Below, piece after piece: positions 26,498 through 35,268 of a stretch of 64,000 nucleotides of DNA. The DNA lies in the NCBI GenBank assembly GCA_050247135.1, contig JBFWUT010000007.1:1-64000 (forward strand), written 5' to 3'. How positions within the stretch are numbered: position 1 is the stretch's first letter; each line of letters opens with the position of its first letter. Source of the DNA: Berkiella sp050247135. Its GTDB lineage: Bacteria; Pseudomonadota; Gammaproteobacteria; Berkiellales; Berkiellaceae. The notes below the pieces were generated by a model. The model worked only from the letters and a program-made list of their open reading frames with translations, ran no database searches and was not told where the DNA came from. A program made the translations under genes and the position numbers.

Positions 26498-27667
26498 CTA
26501 CAGACGGTGTCGTTGATCAAATGCCGCAAAGCCCGCTAAAGGCTCATCGAAATTTTTACTCAGGGCCATGACCTTAAACAACTCACCCATTTCATGTGGG
26601 TGAGTGAGTTTTTGGATCTGCTGGGAGAATGCTAAGCGTTGCGTATCACTCGTGGTATTTTCAGCAAGGCCAGTGATCCCATTGTTAATTAAAAAAGCGC
26701 CTTGGTTAGTAAAGCCTGCCAGTTCTAAACCATGGTTTATTCCCGCTAGCGCTAGCGCCGTAAAATCCACATGGGAGGTAATATCTTGCATACCAATATA
26801 TTGCAAGGGATCAGAATGGGCGTGATGACGGTAATGGCACATTAACGTGCCCATATGGCGTGAGGGATGATAATATTCATGACTTGGAAAACCATAATCG
26901 ATAAATAACATCACGCCTTTTTCTAAACAAGCGCTTAAACTGGCAATAAAGGCATTCAGCGATAAATGTATTTCTGAAGTATAACCTTTTGCTAAAGGGA
27001 TCTCTAAACGATCTTGTAAGTCTTTAATCGCCTTTTCTAAACCCGTGGTAATGGGTTTGGCATAAGTGAGAGTAAGCTGTTGATGGTTAAGCTCAACCAA
27101 CCCTTCTAATATTTTATGCTGTTCACTGATTTTGAATAAATGACAAGGCAGGGCATCAATGACTTCATTAGCCAGAATAATCCCTGTGAAAGGCGTTTGG
27201 GGCAGTCTGTCTAGCCAGACAAAACGAGCGAAATGGGCTTGGCAGTGTTCTTGTAAAAATTCATATTGTCGCGCTTTTAAATCAGCGCTGACTTCTAAAA
27301 TGTAATACTGTTCTGGCAAAGCCTGCTGTGTAGCTAGGTGGTGCATGATATCACAAGCCATGCGTCCGGTTCCGGCGCCGAGTTCCATAATGCAACCACC
27401 ACGGCCAAGAAGCTTGATGATTTGCTGACATTGATTTGCCAGTGTTTGAGAATACAAAGCGGAGATCATCGGCGCGGTAACAAAATCACCGGCTTCGCCT
27501 ATTTTCGCAAGTCCTGCGCTATAGTAACCCGTCCCAGGTTGATACAAGGCCATTCTCATAAAATCTGCGAAGGGTATTTTGCCGCCTTGTCGCTGGCAAG
27601 CTTGTTCCATTTGTGCTAATAAAGTCTGTTGTAAAGCTTGCGCGTCACATGAGGGCAAAGGTAACAT
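26498..27667 (-). CDS. MidA/NDUFAF7-type SAM-dependent methyltransferase (DUF185)
   Basis: A 389-residue protein of the family that includes mitochondrial NDUFAF7 (MidA), which methylates an arginine of a complex I subunit during assembly. Visible blocks: DFVTAPMISALYSQ, the SAM motif IMELGAGTGRMACDI, LANEVIDALPCHLF and FIDYGFPSHEYYHPSR. Bacterial homologues are widespread but their substrate is not established. Its ATG overlaps the folB stop (TAATG), so the two are translationally coupled. Confidence 0.88.
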   Translation of the reverse strand: MLPLPSCDAQALQQTLLAQMEQACQRQGGKIPFADFMRMALYQPGTGYYSAGLAKIGEAGDFVTAPMISALYSQTLANQCQQIIKLLGRGGCIMELGAGTGRMACDIMHHLATQQALPEQYYILEVSADLKARQYEFLQEHCQAHFARFVWLDRLPQTPFTGIILANEVIDALPCHLFKISEQHKILEGLVELNHQQLTLTYAKPITTGLEKAIKDLQDRLEIPLAKGYTSEIHLSLNAFIASLSACLEKGVMLFIDYGFPSHEYYHPSRHMGTLMCHYRHHAHSDPLQYIGMQDITSHVDFTALALAGINHGLELAGFTNQGAFLINNGITGLAENTTSDTQRLAFSQQIQKLTHPHEMGELFKVMALSKNFDEPLAGFAAFDQRHRL

Positions 27668-28017
27668 TAGCGGCTTCTCGTGATACTAATGATGACATCT
27701 TTGGCATCTTTCAGTGCACCAGGTTTATGTAGTGCTAAGCGGATCTCTTTGGTAGGAAAGCGCTCTAATAAGATAGTTGCTAATTTATCAGCAAAAGTTT
27801 CAATGAGTTTGCAACCGTGGATTTTGGCAAAGGCAAAAATCTCATTCACGATCTGCTCATAGTCGATAGCTTGTGAAATCGTATCCGTTTGCGCAATGGC
27901 TTTGGCATCCGTTTGGAAGGTCACATCGATTCTCAATGTCTGTGGGACCTGCTGTTCCCAAGAATGTATGCCAATCAGGGTGTGTATTTTGATATCGGTT
28001 AGTGTAATCGAATCCAT
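27667..28017 (-). CDS. folB: Dihydroneopterin aldolase
   Basis: FolB converts 7,8-dihydroneopterin to 6-hydroxymethyl-dihydropterin in folate synthesis. The 116-residue product from ATG 28017 fits the family length (E. coli 122). Visible residues: TLIGIHSWEQ (catalytic-site glutamate near 21), IDYEQI, LIETFADKLA and LALHKPGAL with the catalytic lysine. The in-frame extension upstream to 28074 has no homology and lies in the plsY promoter region, so it is left out. It is coupled to the midA-like gene and divergent from plsY, a common arrangement in gammaproteobacteria. Confidence 0.92.
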   Translation of the reverse strand: MDSITLTDIKIHTLIGIHSWEQQVPQTLRIDVTFQTDAKAIAQTDTISQAIDYEQIVNEIFAFAKIHGCKLIETFADKLATILLERFPTKEIRLALHKPGALKDAKDVIISITRSR

Positions 28018-28167
28018 AGCTTGGATGTCTCTCATGACAAGATAGAGGCGGATAGTATCGCAAAATAGCCTCATTCACAAAAATAATGCCAACTAACTCA
28101 TGTTGAGCATAGCATTCTCTGTGAAACCCTTTTACAATGGCCACCTGATCACTCATCAAGGTTAACT

Positions 28168-28764
28168 ATGCAAATCCTTATTTTGATCGTTGGCGTTGTT
28201 GGCGCTTATTTAATCGGTTCTATTTCAAGCGCTATTTTAATTTGCAAAATGTTACGTTTACCCGATCCTCGCCAGGGTGGTTCAGGTAACCCGGGTGCGA
28301 CCAACGTTTTGCGTTTAGGAGGAAAGCTTCCCGCTGCCATGGTGTTGCTGTGTGATGTTGTCAAAGGGATGTTGCCAGTGTATCTGGTTAAATTATTCAC
28401 TGCAGATCCCTGGATAATCAGTGCGGTTTTGTTAGCGGCGGTATTGGGCCATATTTATCCTTTGTTCTTTCAATTTAAGGGCGGTAAAGGGGTGGCAACC
28501 GCACTGGGTGGTTTGTTGGGTTTATCCCCCACACTCGGTGGCATTTTTATCTTCACTTGGCTTGGCGTGTTTTCATTAACCCGTTACTCGTCACTCTCGG
28601 CTTTGGTTGCTATTACTGTGGTTCCATTATTTGCTTGGGGATTTTTAGACAGGCGTTATGCATTCATGTTAGTGATATTAACGCTGTTAACCTTGTGGCG
28701 GCACCAAACTAATATTGTGCGGTTACTGCGTGGCGAAGAAAGTAAATTTAGTAGCAAAAAATAG
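28168..28764 (+). CDS. plsY: Glycerol-3-phosphate acyltransferase PlsY
   Basis: PlsY moves an acyl group from acyl-phosphate to glycerol-3-phosphate, the first step of phospholipid synthesis in the PlsX/PlsY route, in the inner membrane. The 198-residue protein has about five membrane segments and the three conserved loops: GSISSAI near the start, GSGNPGATNVLR, and the FKGGKGVAT phosphate-binding loop. It is divergent from folB and convergent with the large unknown gene that ends 13 bases after its stop. Confidence 0.95.
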   Translation: MQILILIVGVVGAYLIGSISSAILICKMLRLPDPRQGGSGNPGATNVLRLGGKLPAAMVLLCDVVKGMLPVYLVKLFTADPWIISAVLLAAVLGHIYPLFFQFKGGKGVATALGGLLGLSPTLGGIFIFTWLGVFSLTRYSSLSALVAITVVPLFAWGFLDRRYAFMLVILTLLTLWRHQTNIVRLLRGEESKFSSKK

Positions 28765-28777
28765 CTGTACTCAAGTC

Positions 28778-30679
28778 TTATTGAGGTTTACTTTTTCTTA
28801 AATTACTCAAATCATCTGCTTCAAGGCTGAGTTTGTTAATTTCATTGCCTAGCATGGTGATGCCTTGACTTGGCAACCATGCTTTATTCGGTGCAAGTTC
28901 TGGTGGGATCTCTGTTAAGTATTGTTGTTGTATGGCTTTGATAACGCCTAATCCTTGAACGTCGTCCGTTACATTGGATGCTTGGGCTATAAACAGTTGA
29001 CAAGCTTCTATCGTTTTCATCTTATTCAATTTCAAATAAATGTTGATCAATACCGCGCAGAGTTCGCGCAAGTGCTCGTCACAGAGCCAGACAGGTCGTG
29101 TTTTTCCAACATGGTCATAAAACTTAAAAAGGTTGCTTTTGGCGTCATCAAGCAGTGCTTCATACCCTTTAGCCAATAAGGTCGGAGTGAGGGTCGAACT
29201 TTCATCTAGCAAGCGCTTAATGCCTTGTTGATAGGTTTTTTTATCTTTAGTGGATAAATAAATTTTAGCTAACAGTAAGGTGTTGGGTCCATAAGCAGAA
29301 CATTCTTTGCGTTGATAGTATTGTAAGTAATCTTTAAGGTAAGCGATTTGATCATCACAGCTCCAAGCGCGATAACAGGCTTTGGCCACGAGTTTAGCAG
29401 TTGACCGCGCATGCGCTTCATTTTGATCTCTCATTAAAGCGGCCTCATAAACCCGAAAATAAAAAGTCGCAAAGATCATCATTTTGGCACAAGATGACCA
29501 TGCGCAGTTACCTGAAAACTGTGGGGTGAAAGAAACGGTGTCTAGTGGCTCAGTAGAAATTAACAACTTATTCTTTAGAAGAGTTAATAGTTCTTCATAA
29601 GATATCTGCCGATTTTCATCAGGGAGAGTGAAAGGTTTAATAGCTTCATCAAGTGTAACAGAAAGGTTTTCTGCCATACGAAAAATGCGAACGCCGTGAT
29701 GAGGCAGATTACCGCGATCGGCAACCAAACATAAACCTAGAAAGTGCGCAACGGTTACAACATGAGGTTCTTTGGCTTGAATATGAACGGGAAAATAGCG
29801 TGCGTCGCTTGACGTTTCACCGATATGGGCGATATCCTCTGAGACCTTTTCTAAGAGGCTGTCAGGAAGATTGTTTTCACCCAGGATGTTTTCGAAAACG
29901 TGACGACTCTCTTTAACAAAGCGGCTAAAAGAAGCTTGCATTTCGCTGATCATCGGCCAAATGGTCGAGCCATGATAAGTATAATTCAAGGTTTGATTCA
30001 TCAAAGTCACGTGCGCGTCACCATCAATTTCCATACGGTGAGCCAGCTTTTTGTTGCGCACGATGGCATCCATCGCATAATAAACTTGTTGATATTGTTT
30101 GCAATCGGTGAGCTCAGGCAAAGGCATTAGTGCCCATAAGTCTTGAGAGCTTGTGATCAACGTCAATTTAGCAAATGGCAGATCTTTGCCTTCACAGGCG
30201 CTTTTAAGCGCTTGAGGTGTTGTCCATCTTAAGGCCGTTTTCAACCCAGCAAAGGCTAAAAGGGCTCTTTGCTGATGCTGCGCTGAGAGTTGTGGCCTTT
30301 GTTGGGACTTTGTACCATCCATGATATAACCCGCATTAAGAATATCACGGAATAAAAATTCCAGTGTGTGAGTGGTGTCGAATTGCTCTTGTTGCGCATA
30401 TAAAGCAGGGATCGCTAATAATTCTTCAACGAGTTGCGGCTGGTTAGATAATATCGCCATACTGATGTAATTGAAATCTTTGGCAGTGAGTGATTGCCTG
30501 AATGAAGGTAAGGCAATGATGATGTGAACAATGTCAAGATGTTGATTAACGATGGCTGCTTCTAGCGCAGTTTTAAAATTAAGACTGCCATAGGGGATCT
30601 GTTGAGCGTCTGTCAAGCCAAGGAAAGTGGTCACCCCAGACAGGTTGCCATTTGTGATATCTGCGTAAAAATCTATCAT
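28778..30679 (-). CDS. Large hypothetical protein with ankyrin-like N-terminus, possible effector
   Basis: Not recognised as a whole. 633 residues from ATG 30679 (an upstream TTG at 30706 is possible). The first 130 residues resemble degenerate ankyrin-type helix pairs (FKTALEAAIVNQHLDIVHIII). Around residues 395-420 there is FTPQFSGNCAWSSCAKMM, which recalls the Q-x(n)-C-x-W start of papain-like peptidases, but the partner His/Asp could not be placed. The last 180 residues look like TPR-type helices. No signal peptide or membrane segment. The size, helical repeats and lack of bacterial housekeeping motifs fit a secreted host-directed protein; this is inference. Confidence 0.7.
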   Translation of the reverse strand: MIDFYADITNGNLSGVTTFLGLTDAQQIPYGSLNFKTALEAAIVNQHLDIVHIIIALPSFRQSLTAKDFNYISMAILSNQPQLVEELLAIPALYAQQEQFDTTHTLEFLFRDILNAGYIMDGTKSQQRPQLSAQHQQRALLAFAGLKTALRWTTPQALKSACEGKDLPFAKLTLITSSQDLWALMPLPELTDCKQYQQVYYAMDAIVRNKKLAHRMEIDGDAHVTLMNQTLNYTYHGSTIWPMISEMQASFSRFVKESRHVFENILGENNLPDSLLEKVSEDIAHIGETSSDARYFPVHIQAKEPHVVTVAHFLGLCLVADRGNLPHHGVRIFRMAENLSVTLDEAIKPFTLPDENRQISYEELLTLLKNKLLISTEPLDTVSFTPQFSGNCAWSSCAKMMIFATFYFRVYEAALMRDQNEAHARSTAKLVAKACYRAWSCDDQIAYLKDYLQYYQRKECSAYGPNTLLLAKIYLSTKDKKTYQQGIKRLLDESSTLTPTLLAKGYEALLDDAKSNLFKFYDHVGKTRPVWLCDEHLRELCAVLINIYLKLNKMKTIEACQLFIAQASNVTDDVQGLGVIKAIQQQYLTEIPPELAPNKAWLPSQGITMLGNEINKLSLEADDLSNLRKSKPQ

Positions 30680-30745
30680 GGGCGCATGATACCATAATTT
30701 TTTCAAAATTTAGCTCTGATTGCGAATAGGTGGAGCTACAATATT

Positions 30746-32200
30746 TCAGGAAAAATCCCAACCGCCGCCCATAGCTTTAATGAGTCCTACTGCAGCGATA
30801 AAGCGTCGATATTCAATATCATTGGTGTTTTTTTCTGCGGTGTACACGGTCACTTCAGCTAATAGGACATCCGTTAAGCCTTTAGTCCCCGCTTGATACT
30901 CATTCATGACAAGCTGTAAAGATTGGCGCGCTGTTTGCAGCGCATTTTGTTGCACTTTGAGTTCTTTTTCTAAAATGCGTAGCGTAGCGAGATTGTCTTC
31001 CACTTCTTGAAAGGCACTTAATACCACTTGGCGATAATTTGCTACAGTCGCATCATAATTGGCCTTGGTTCCTTGCACATTGGCCCATCTGGCACCGGCA
31101 TCAAACAACGTTTGTGCTAATTGTGAGCCCAGTGACCATAAACTGGCAGGGCCTGAGAACATCTGTGGGAAGTGGTTGGTGTTCCATCCATAATTGCCGC
31201 TCAACGTTAACACGGGGAAGTAAGCGGCAATGGCGACACCGATTTGTGCATTCGCCTCGGCCACCAACCTTTCAGCTTGTGCAATATCGGGTCTTCTTTC
31301 CAATAAGGTCGATGGCACTTCCACTGGAATAGAGGGCACCTCATTGCGGTCATCACAAGGTGGCAAAGAAAAATGTGCTGGAGGCATACCAATCAGCACC
31401 GCAATCGCATGCTCATACACAGCGCGATTGATGCGATTATCAATAGCTGCCACCTCGGCTTGCTCTAATTGGCTTTGCACTTGCAAGACATCACCTTTAG
31501 AGGCCACGCCGACGTCATAACGATTACGGGTAATTTTGAGCAATTTTTGATAATTATGTAAGGTATTATCTAATACGCGTTGGTCACCATCTAAACCCCG
31601 TAATTGAAAATAGGTTTGGGCGAGAGTTGCTTGCATTGAGAGTGTGGTGAGAGCTAGTTCAGCGAAACTGGCACTGGCTGCGGCACGGTTGGCTTCCACA
31701 TTGCGCCGCAAACTGCCCCAAAGATCGGGTTCCCAGGTTGCATCAAAAGTAAGGCGATAATTATTGCTGACATTATCACCAAAATCAGAATTGCTGCCAG
31801 ATTCACTATTTAAGTTATTGAAAGTGGACGTTTTGCTGCGCGAGACATCGGCATTACTCGAAACAGTGGGAAAAAATCCGGCACGTGTTTGGTTCACGAG
31901 GGCGAGTGCCTGGCGATACTGCGCTTCGGCTTGCATAATATTTTGATTAGACACCGCCACTTGACAGATAAGCGCATTTAACACGGGGTCATGAAAAGGG
32001 ATCCACCAACTGCCACGAACAGCATCATCTTCTGGCTGTGCCATTTTCCAGCCTTTGGGTGGGCTTATTTGAGCCACAGAGGGTGTCGCTTCTTTAAAGG
32101 CAACGGGTACCTCGACATGAGGCTTAACATAATCGGGGCCCACGGTGCACCCACAAATAACAAGAAACAATCCCAGTAATGTGTGTGAAGGTTTTTTCAT
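30746..32200 (-). CDS. Outer membrane factor lipoprotein of RND efflux pump (NodT family)
   Basis: A 484-residue TolC-like channel with a lipoprotein signal (MKKPSHTLLGLFLVICGC, lipidated at the last cysteine) and the typical CTVGPDYVKP start. ATG 32200 is chosen because the lipoprotein signal starts there and it overlaps the preceding pump gene's stop by 4 bp. The two OEP repeats are visible (RQALALVNQTRAGFFPTVSSNAD; VAEANAQIGVAIAAYFPVLTLSGNYG). It completes a tripartite pump with the three upstream genes. Confidence 0.93.
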   Translation of the reverse strand: MKKPSHTLLGLFLVICGCTVGPDYVKPHVEVPVAFKEATPSVAQISPPKGWKMAQPEDDAVRGSWWIPFHDPVLNALICQVAVSNQNIMQAEAQYRQALALVNQTRAGFFPTVSSNADVSRSKTSTFNNLNSESGSNSDFGDNVSNNYRLTFDATWEPDLWGSLRRNVEANRAAASASFAELALTTLSMQATLAQTYFQLRGLDGDQRVLDNTLHNYQKLLKITRNRYDVGVASKGDVLQVQSQLEQAEVAAIDNRINRAVYEHAIAVLIGMPPAHFSLPPCDDRNEVPSIPVEVPSTLLERRPDIAQAERLVAEANAQIGVAIAAYFPVLTLSGNYGWNTNHFPQMFSGPASLWSLGSQLAQTLFDAGARWANVQGTKANYDATVANYRQVVLSAFQEVEDNLATLRILEKELKVQQNALQTARQSLQLVMNEYQAGTKGLTDVLLAEVTVYTAEKNTNDIEYRRFIAAVGLIKAMGGGWDFS

Positions 32201-35200
32201 GGCAACCCCTCTTGTGGGTTTTCTTGCCAAAAATCGGCCATCCAATTTTTAGCATTTTCAAAACACAGATAAATCACGGGAGTCGTATATAGAGTGAGTA
32301 TTTGGCTGAGCAACAAGCCACCAATGATCGAAATCCCTAAAGGTTGGCGTAATTCTGAGCCAGCACCAAAACCGATAGCGAGTGGGATAGCGCTGAAAAT
32401 AGCAGCCATGGTAGTCATCATAATAGGACGAAAGCGCAATAAGCATGCTTGGTAAATCGCATCATGGGCATTCATACCTTTATTTCTTTGCAAGTGTAAG
32501 GCAAAATCGATCATCATGATGGCATTTTTCTTAACAATGCCAATGAGTAAAATAATGCCAATTAAGCCAATAATATTAAATTCGCTACCTGTTAACATTA
32601 AAGCAAGCAAAGCACCTATCCCTGCTGAAGGCAGGGTTGATAAAATGGTGATAGGGTGCAAAGTGCTTTCATACAGAATGCCTAATACGACATAAACAGC
32701 TAAGATGGCGGCGAGTAACAAAAAAGGTACACTAGCGAGCGAGTCTTTAAAGGCTTGAGCAGTGCCGCGAAAGGAACCAATAATGCTGCTAGGCGGTAGC
32801 TGCATGGTTGTAATCTTTTTTTCAAGCGCTTTAACAGCATCGCCTAAGGCGACATTCGGTAACAAATTAAATGACAGCGTTGCGCAAGGAAACTGTCCTT
32901 GATGATTGACTGATAATAAGGTTTTGTTTGGTGCGAAAGTAGCGATTGCAGATAAGGGAACCAAGGTACCATTATTAGCCGGCACATAAATTTCATTTAA
33001 GGTTTCTGGTCGTTGCCAGTATTGGGGAGCGACTTCCATGACCACATGATATTGGTTCATATTTTCGTAAATGGTTGAGACTTGTCGTTGTCCAAAAGCG
33101 CTATAAAGTGTGTTATCGATAGCTTCGGGAGAAACGCCTAGTCTTGCAGCCGCGTCTCTATCTATAGCGACAAACATTTCTAGGCCATTGCTGAGTTGAT
33201 CGCTATTCACATCGGCGATACCTGGGAGGGTGCTCACTTCTTTCATGATGCGAGGCACCCAGGCATTCAAGGTATCCAGATCATAAGCAAAGAGGGTATA
33301 TTGAAACTGGGCATTACCTAGGCGGCCACCGATCACTAAGTCTTGTGCTGCTCGCAAATAAAGAGTGGCTGCACTTACGACGCTTAATTTTTTACGTAAG
33401 CGATTAATCACTTCACTGACAGAACTACGGCGTTCATTTAAGGGTTTTAAGGCGATATATAATGAACCGGAGTTAGCAGCCCCGCCTCCGCCTACATAAC
33501 CTGTTACATTAGCGACAGCTTCATCTTGACTAACAATGTCGGCAAATTGGCTAAATTTTTGTTTCATGGCCGCAAAGGAAATATTCTGATCGGCTTGAAT
33601 GTTGCCAATAATGCGGCCTGTGTCTTGTTCAGGAAAAAAACCTTTAGGGATCACAATATATAACAGGATGTTGATTGCCACAGCGAGCAAGGTCACACCT
33701 AACATCAATTTAGGACGATCTAGCGCAAATGTAAGGGTGTTTTTATAAAATATGGTTAAATGGGATCGCTTTTCTGGTTTTGTCTTTTCTGCGAAGTGCC
33801 AAGTGCGTGATAACAACATGGGGGTCACGGTAAGTGACACTAACAAAGAGACTAAAATCGCAATGGCTAAGGTAAAAGAAAATTCCCTTAAGAGTCGGCC
33901 AACAATGCCACCCATCAGTAAAATGGGAATAAATACCGCAATCAGTGAAATACTCATTGATACCACAGTAAATTCAACTTCTTTAACCCCAGTAATAGCG
34001 GCTTCTAAGGTGCTCAAACCTTTTTCGCGGTAGCGATTAATATTTTCAATAACCACCACGGCATCATCAATAACAAAGCCTGCTGCAATCGTCATGGCCA
34101 TTAAAGAGAGGTTGTTTAAGCTAAAGCCAAATAGATATAAAACACATAAAGTGCCAAGCAAAGATAAGGGTAGTGCGATACTCGCCACTAATGCAGCTTG
34201 TGGATTTTGCAAGAAGAAATAGATGACCAACACCACCAAAATGATAGATAGCAACAGCGTGATTTCCACATCGTGCAGTGAGGCGCGAATGGTGGTGGTT
34301 CTGTCCATCGTGACACGCATATCAATTTTAGGATCAATCAAGGCTTTTAGCATGGGTACTGCACGGCGCACCCGATCGACCGTTTCTATCACATTGGCGC
34401 CAGGTTGTTTAAAGATAATTAAGGCGACGGCGGGTTTACCATTGGCAAGGCCTGCATTCCTGAGATCTTCGACGCCCCTTGTTACAGTGCCGACATCTTT
34501 CACGCGCAGGGCAGCGCCATCTTGATAACGAATAATCAGTGATTGGTAGTCATTCGGTGTGAATAATTGATCATTGGTAGTAATGTTACGGGTTTGGTAT
34601 TGGTCGGTTAATTGTCCAACGGGCGCAATGGTATTCGCATCAGCAATGGTTTGTTGCACCTGTAACAGTCCCACCCCGTAATGATTTAACGCAGTGGGGT
34701 TTAATTCGACGCGTATCGCAGGTAAGGACGCGCCACCTACCACAACTTGTCCGACACCTTCAATTTGCGAGAGTGTTTGTTGGAGCTGGGTGGAAGCGAT
34801 ATCGTACATGTCTCCTGCTGATAGTTGATCAGAGGTGAGCGCAATAATCATAACGGGTGAATCAGCTGGATTCACTTTACGGTAAGTGGGATTCTTAGGT
34901 AAATCCTTGGGTAATTGGCTGGCTGCGGCATTAATGGCAGCTTGAACATCGCGAGCAGCGCCATCGATATTGCGTGATAAATCAAATTGAATGGTTATTC
35001 GTGTGGAGCCTCTGCCTGAGGTGGATGTCATTTCCGTGACGCTGGCAATGCGCCCGAGTTGTCGCTCTAAAGGGGCGGCCACTGAGGATGCCATGATTTC
35101 AGGGCTGGCGCCTGGTAAATTCGCTTGCACACTAATAGTGGGGTATTCAATCTGAGGTAAAGCAGAAACGCTTAAAAAATGAAAAGCAACAATACCGGCC

Positions 35201-35268
35201 AAGGCAACGCCAAAGGCTAGCAAGCTAGTGGCGACAGGGCGATTGATAAAAAGGGCCGAAAAGCTCAT
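32197..35268 (-). CDS. mdtC: RND efflux permease, MdtC-like subunit
   Basis: A 1023-residue inner-membrane proton-driven drug pump subunit with 12 membrane segments and two large periplasmic loops. Visible: the N-terminal FINRPVATSLLAFG, QFDLSRNIDGAARDVQAAINAAASQLPKDLP, the TM4 aspartate pair in FVIDDAVVVIEN and the C-terminal KKNAIMMIDFA. MdtB and MdtC work as a heterotrimer in E. coli (MuxBC in Pseudomonas), exporting bile salts and novobiocin-like drugs. It overlaps its neighbours by 4 bp on both sides. The B/C naming follows gene order and length. Confidence 0.92.
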   Translation of the reverse strand: MSFSALFINRPVATSLLAFGVALAGIVAFHFLSVSALPQIEYPTISVQANLPGASPEIMASSVAAPLERQLGRIASVTEMTSTSGRGSTRITIQFDLSRNIDGAARDVQAAINAAASQLPKDLPKNPTYRKVNPADSPVMIIALTSDQLSAGDMYDIASTQLQQTLSQIEGVGQVVVGGASLPAIRVELNPTALNHYGVGLLQVQQTIADANTIAPVGQLTDQYQTRNITTNDQLFTPNDYQSLIIRYQDGAALRVKDVGTVTRGVEDLRNAGLANGKPAVALIIFKQPGANVIETVDRVRRAVPMLKALIDPKIDMRVTMDRTTTIRASLHDVEITLLLSIILVVLVIYFFLQNPQAALVASIALPLSLLGTLCVLYLFGFSLNNLSLMAMTIAAGFVIDDAVVVIENINRYREKGLSTLEAAITGVKEVEFTVVSMSISLIAVFIPILLMGGIVGRLLREFSFTLAIAILVSLLVSLTVTPMLLSRTWHFAEKTKPEKRSHLTIFYKNTLTFALDRPKLMLGVTLLAVAINILLYIVIPKGFFPEQDTGRIIGNIQADQNISFAAMKQKFSQFADIVSQDEAVANVTGYVGGGGAANSGSLYIALKPLNERRSSVSEVINRLRKKLSVVSAATLYLRAAQDLVIGGRLGNAQFQYTLFAYDLDTLNAWVPRIMKEVSTLPGIADVNSDQLSNGLEMFVAIDRDAAARLGVSPEAIDNTLYSAFGQRQVSTIYENMNQYHVVMEVAPQYWQRPETLNEIYVPANNGTLVPLSAIATFAPNKTLLSVNHQGQFPCATLSFNLLPNVALGDAVKALEKKITTMQLPPSSIIGSFRGTAQAFKDSLASVPFLLLAAILAVYVVLGILYESTLHPITILSTLPSAGIGALLALMLTGSEFNIIGLIGIILLIGIVKKNAIMMIDFALHLQRNKGMNAHDAIYQACLLRFRPIMMTTMAAIFSAIPLAIGFGAGSELRQPLGISIIGGLLLSQILTLYTTPVIYLCFENAKNWMADFWQENPQEGLP

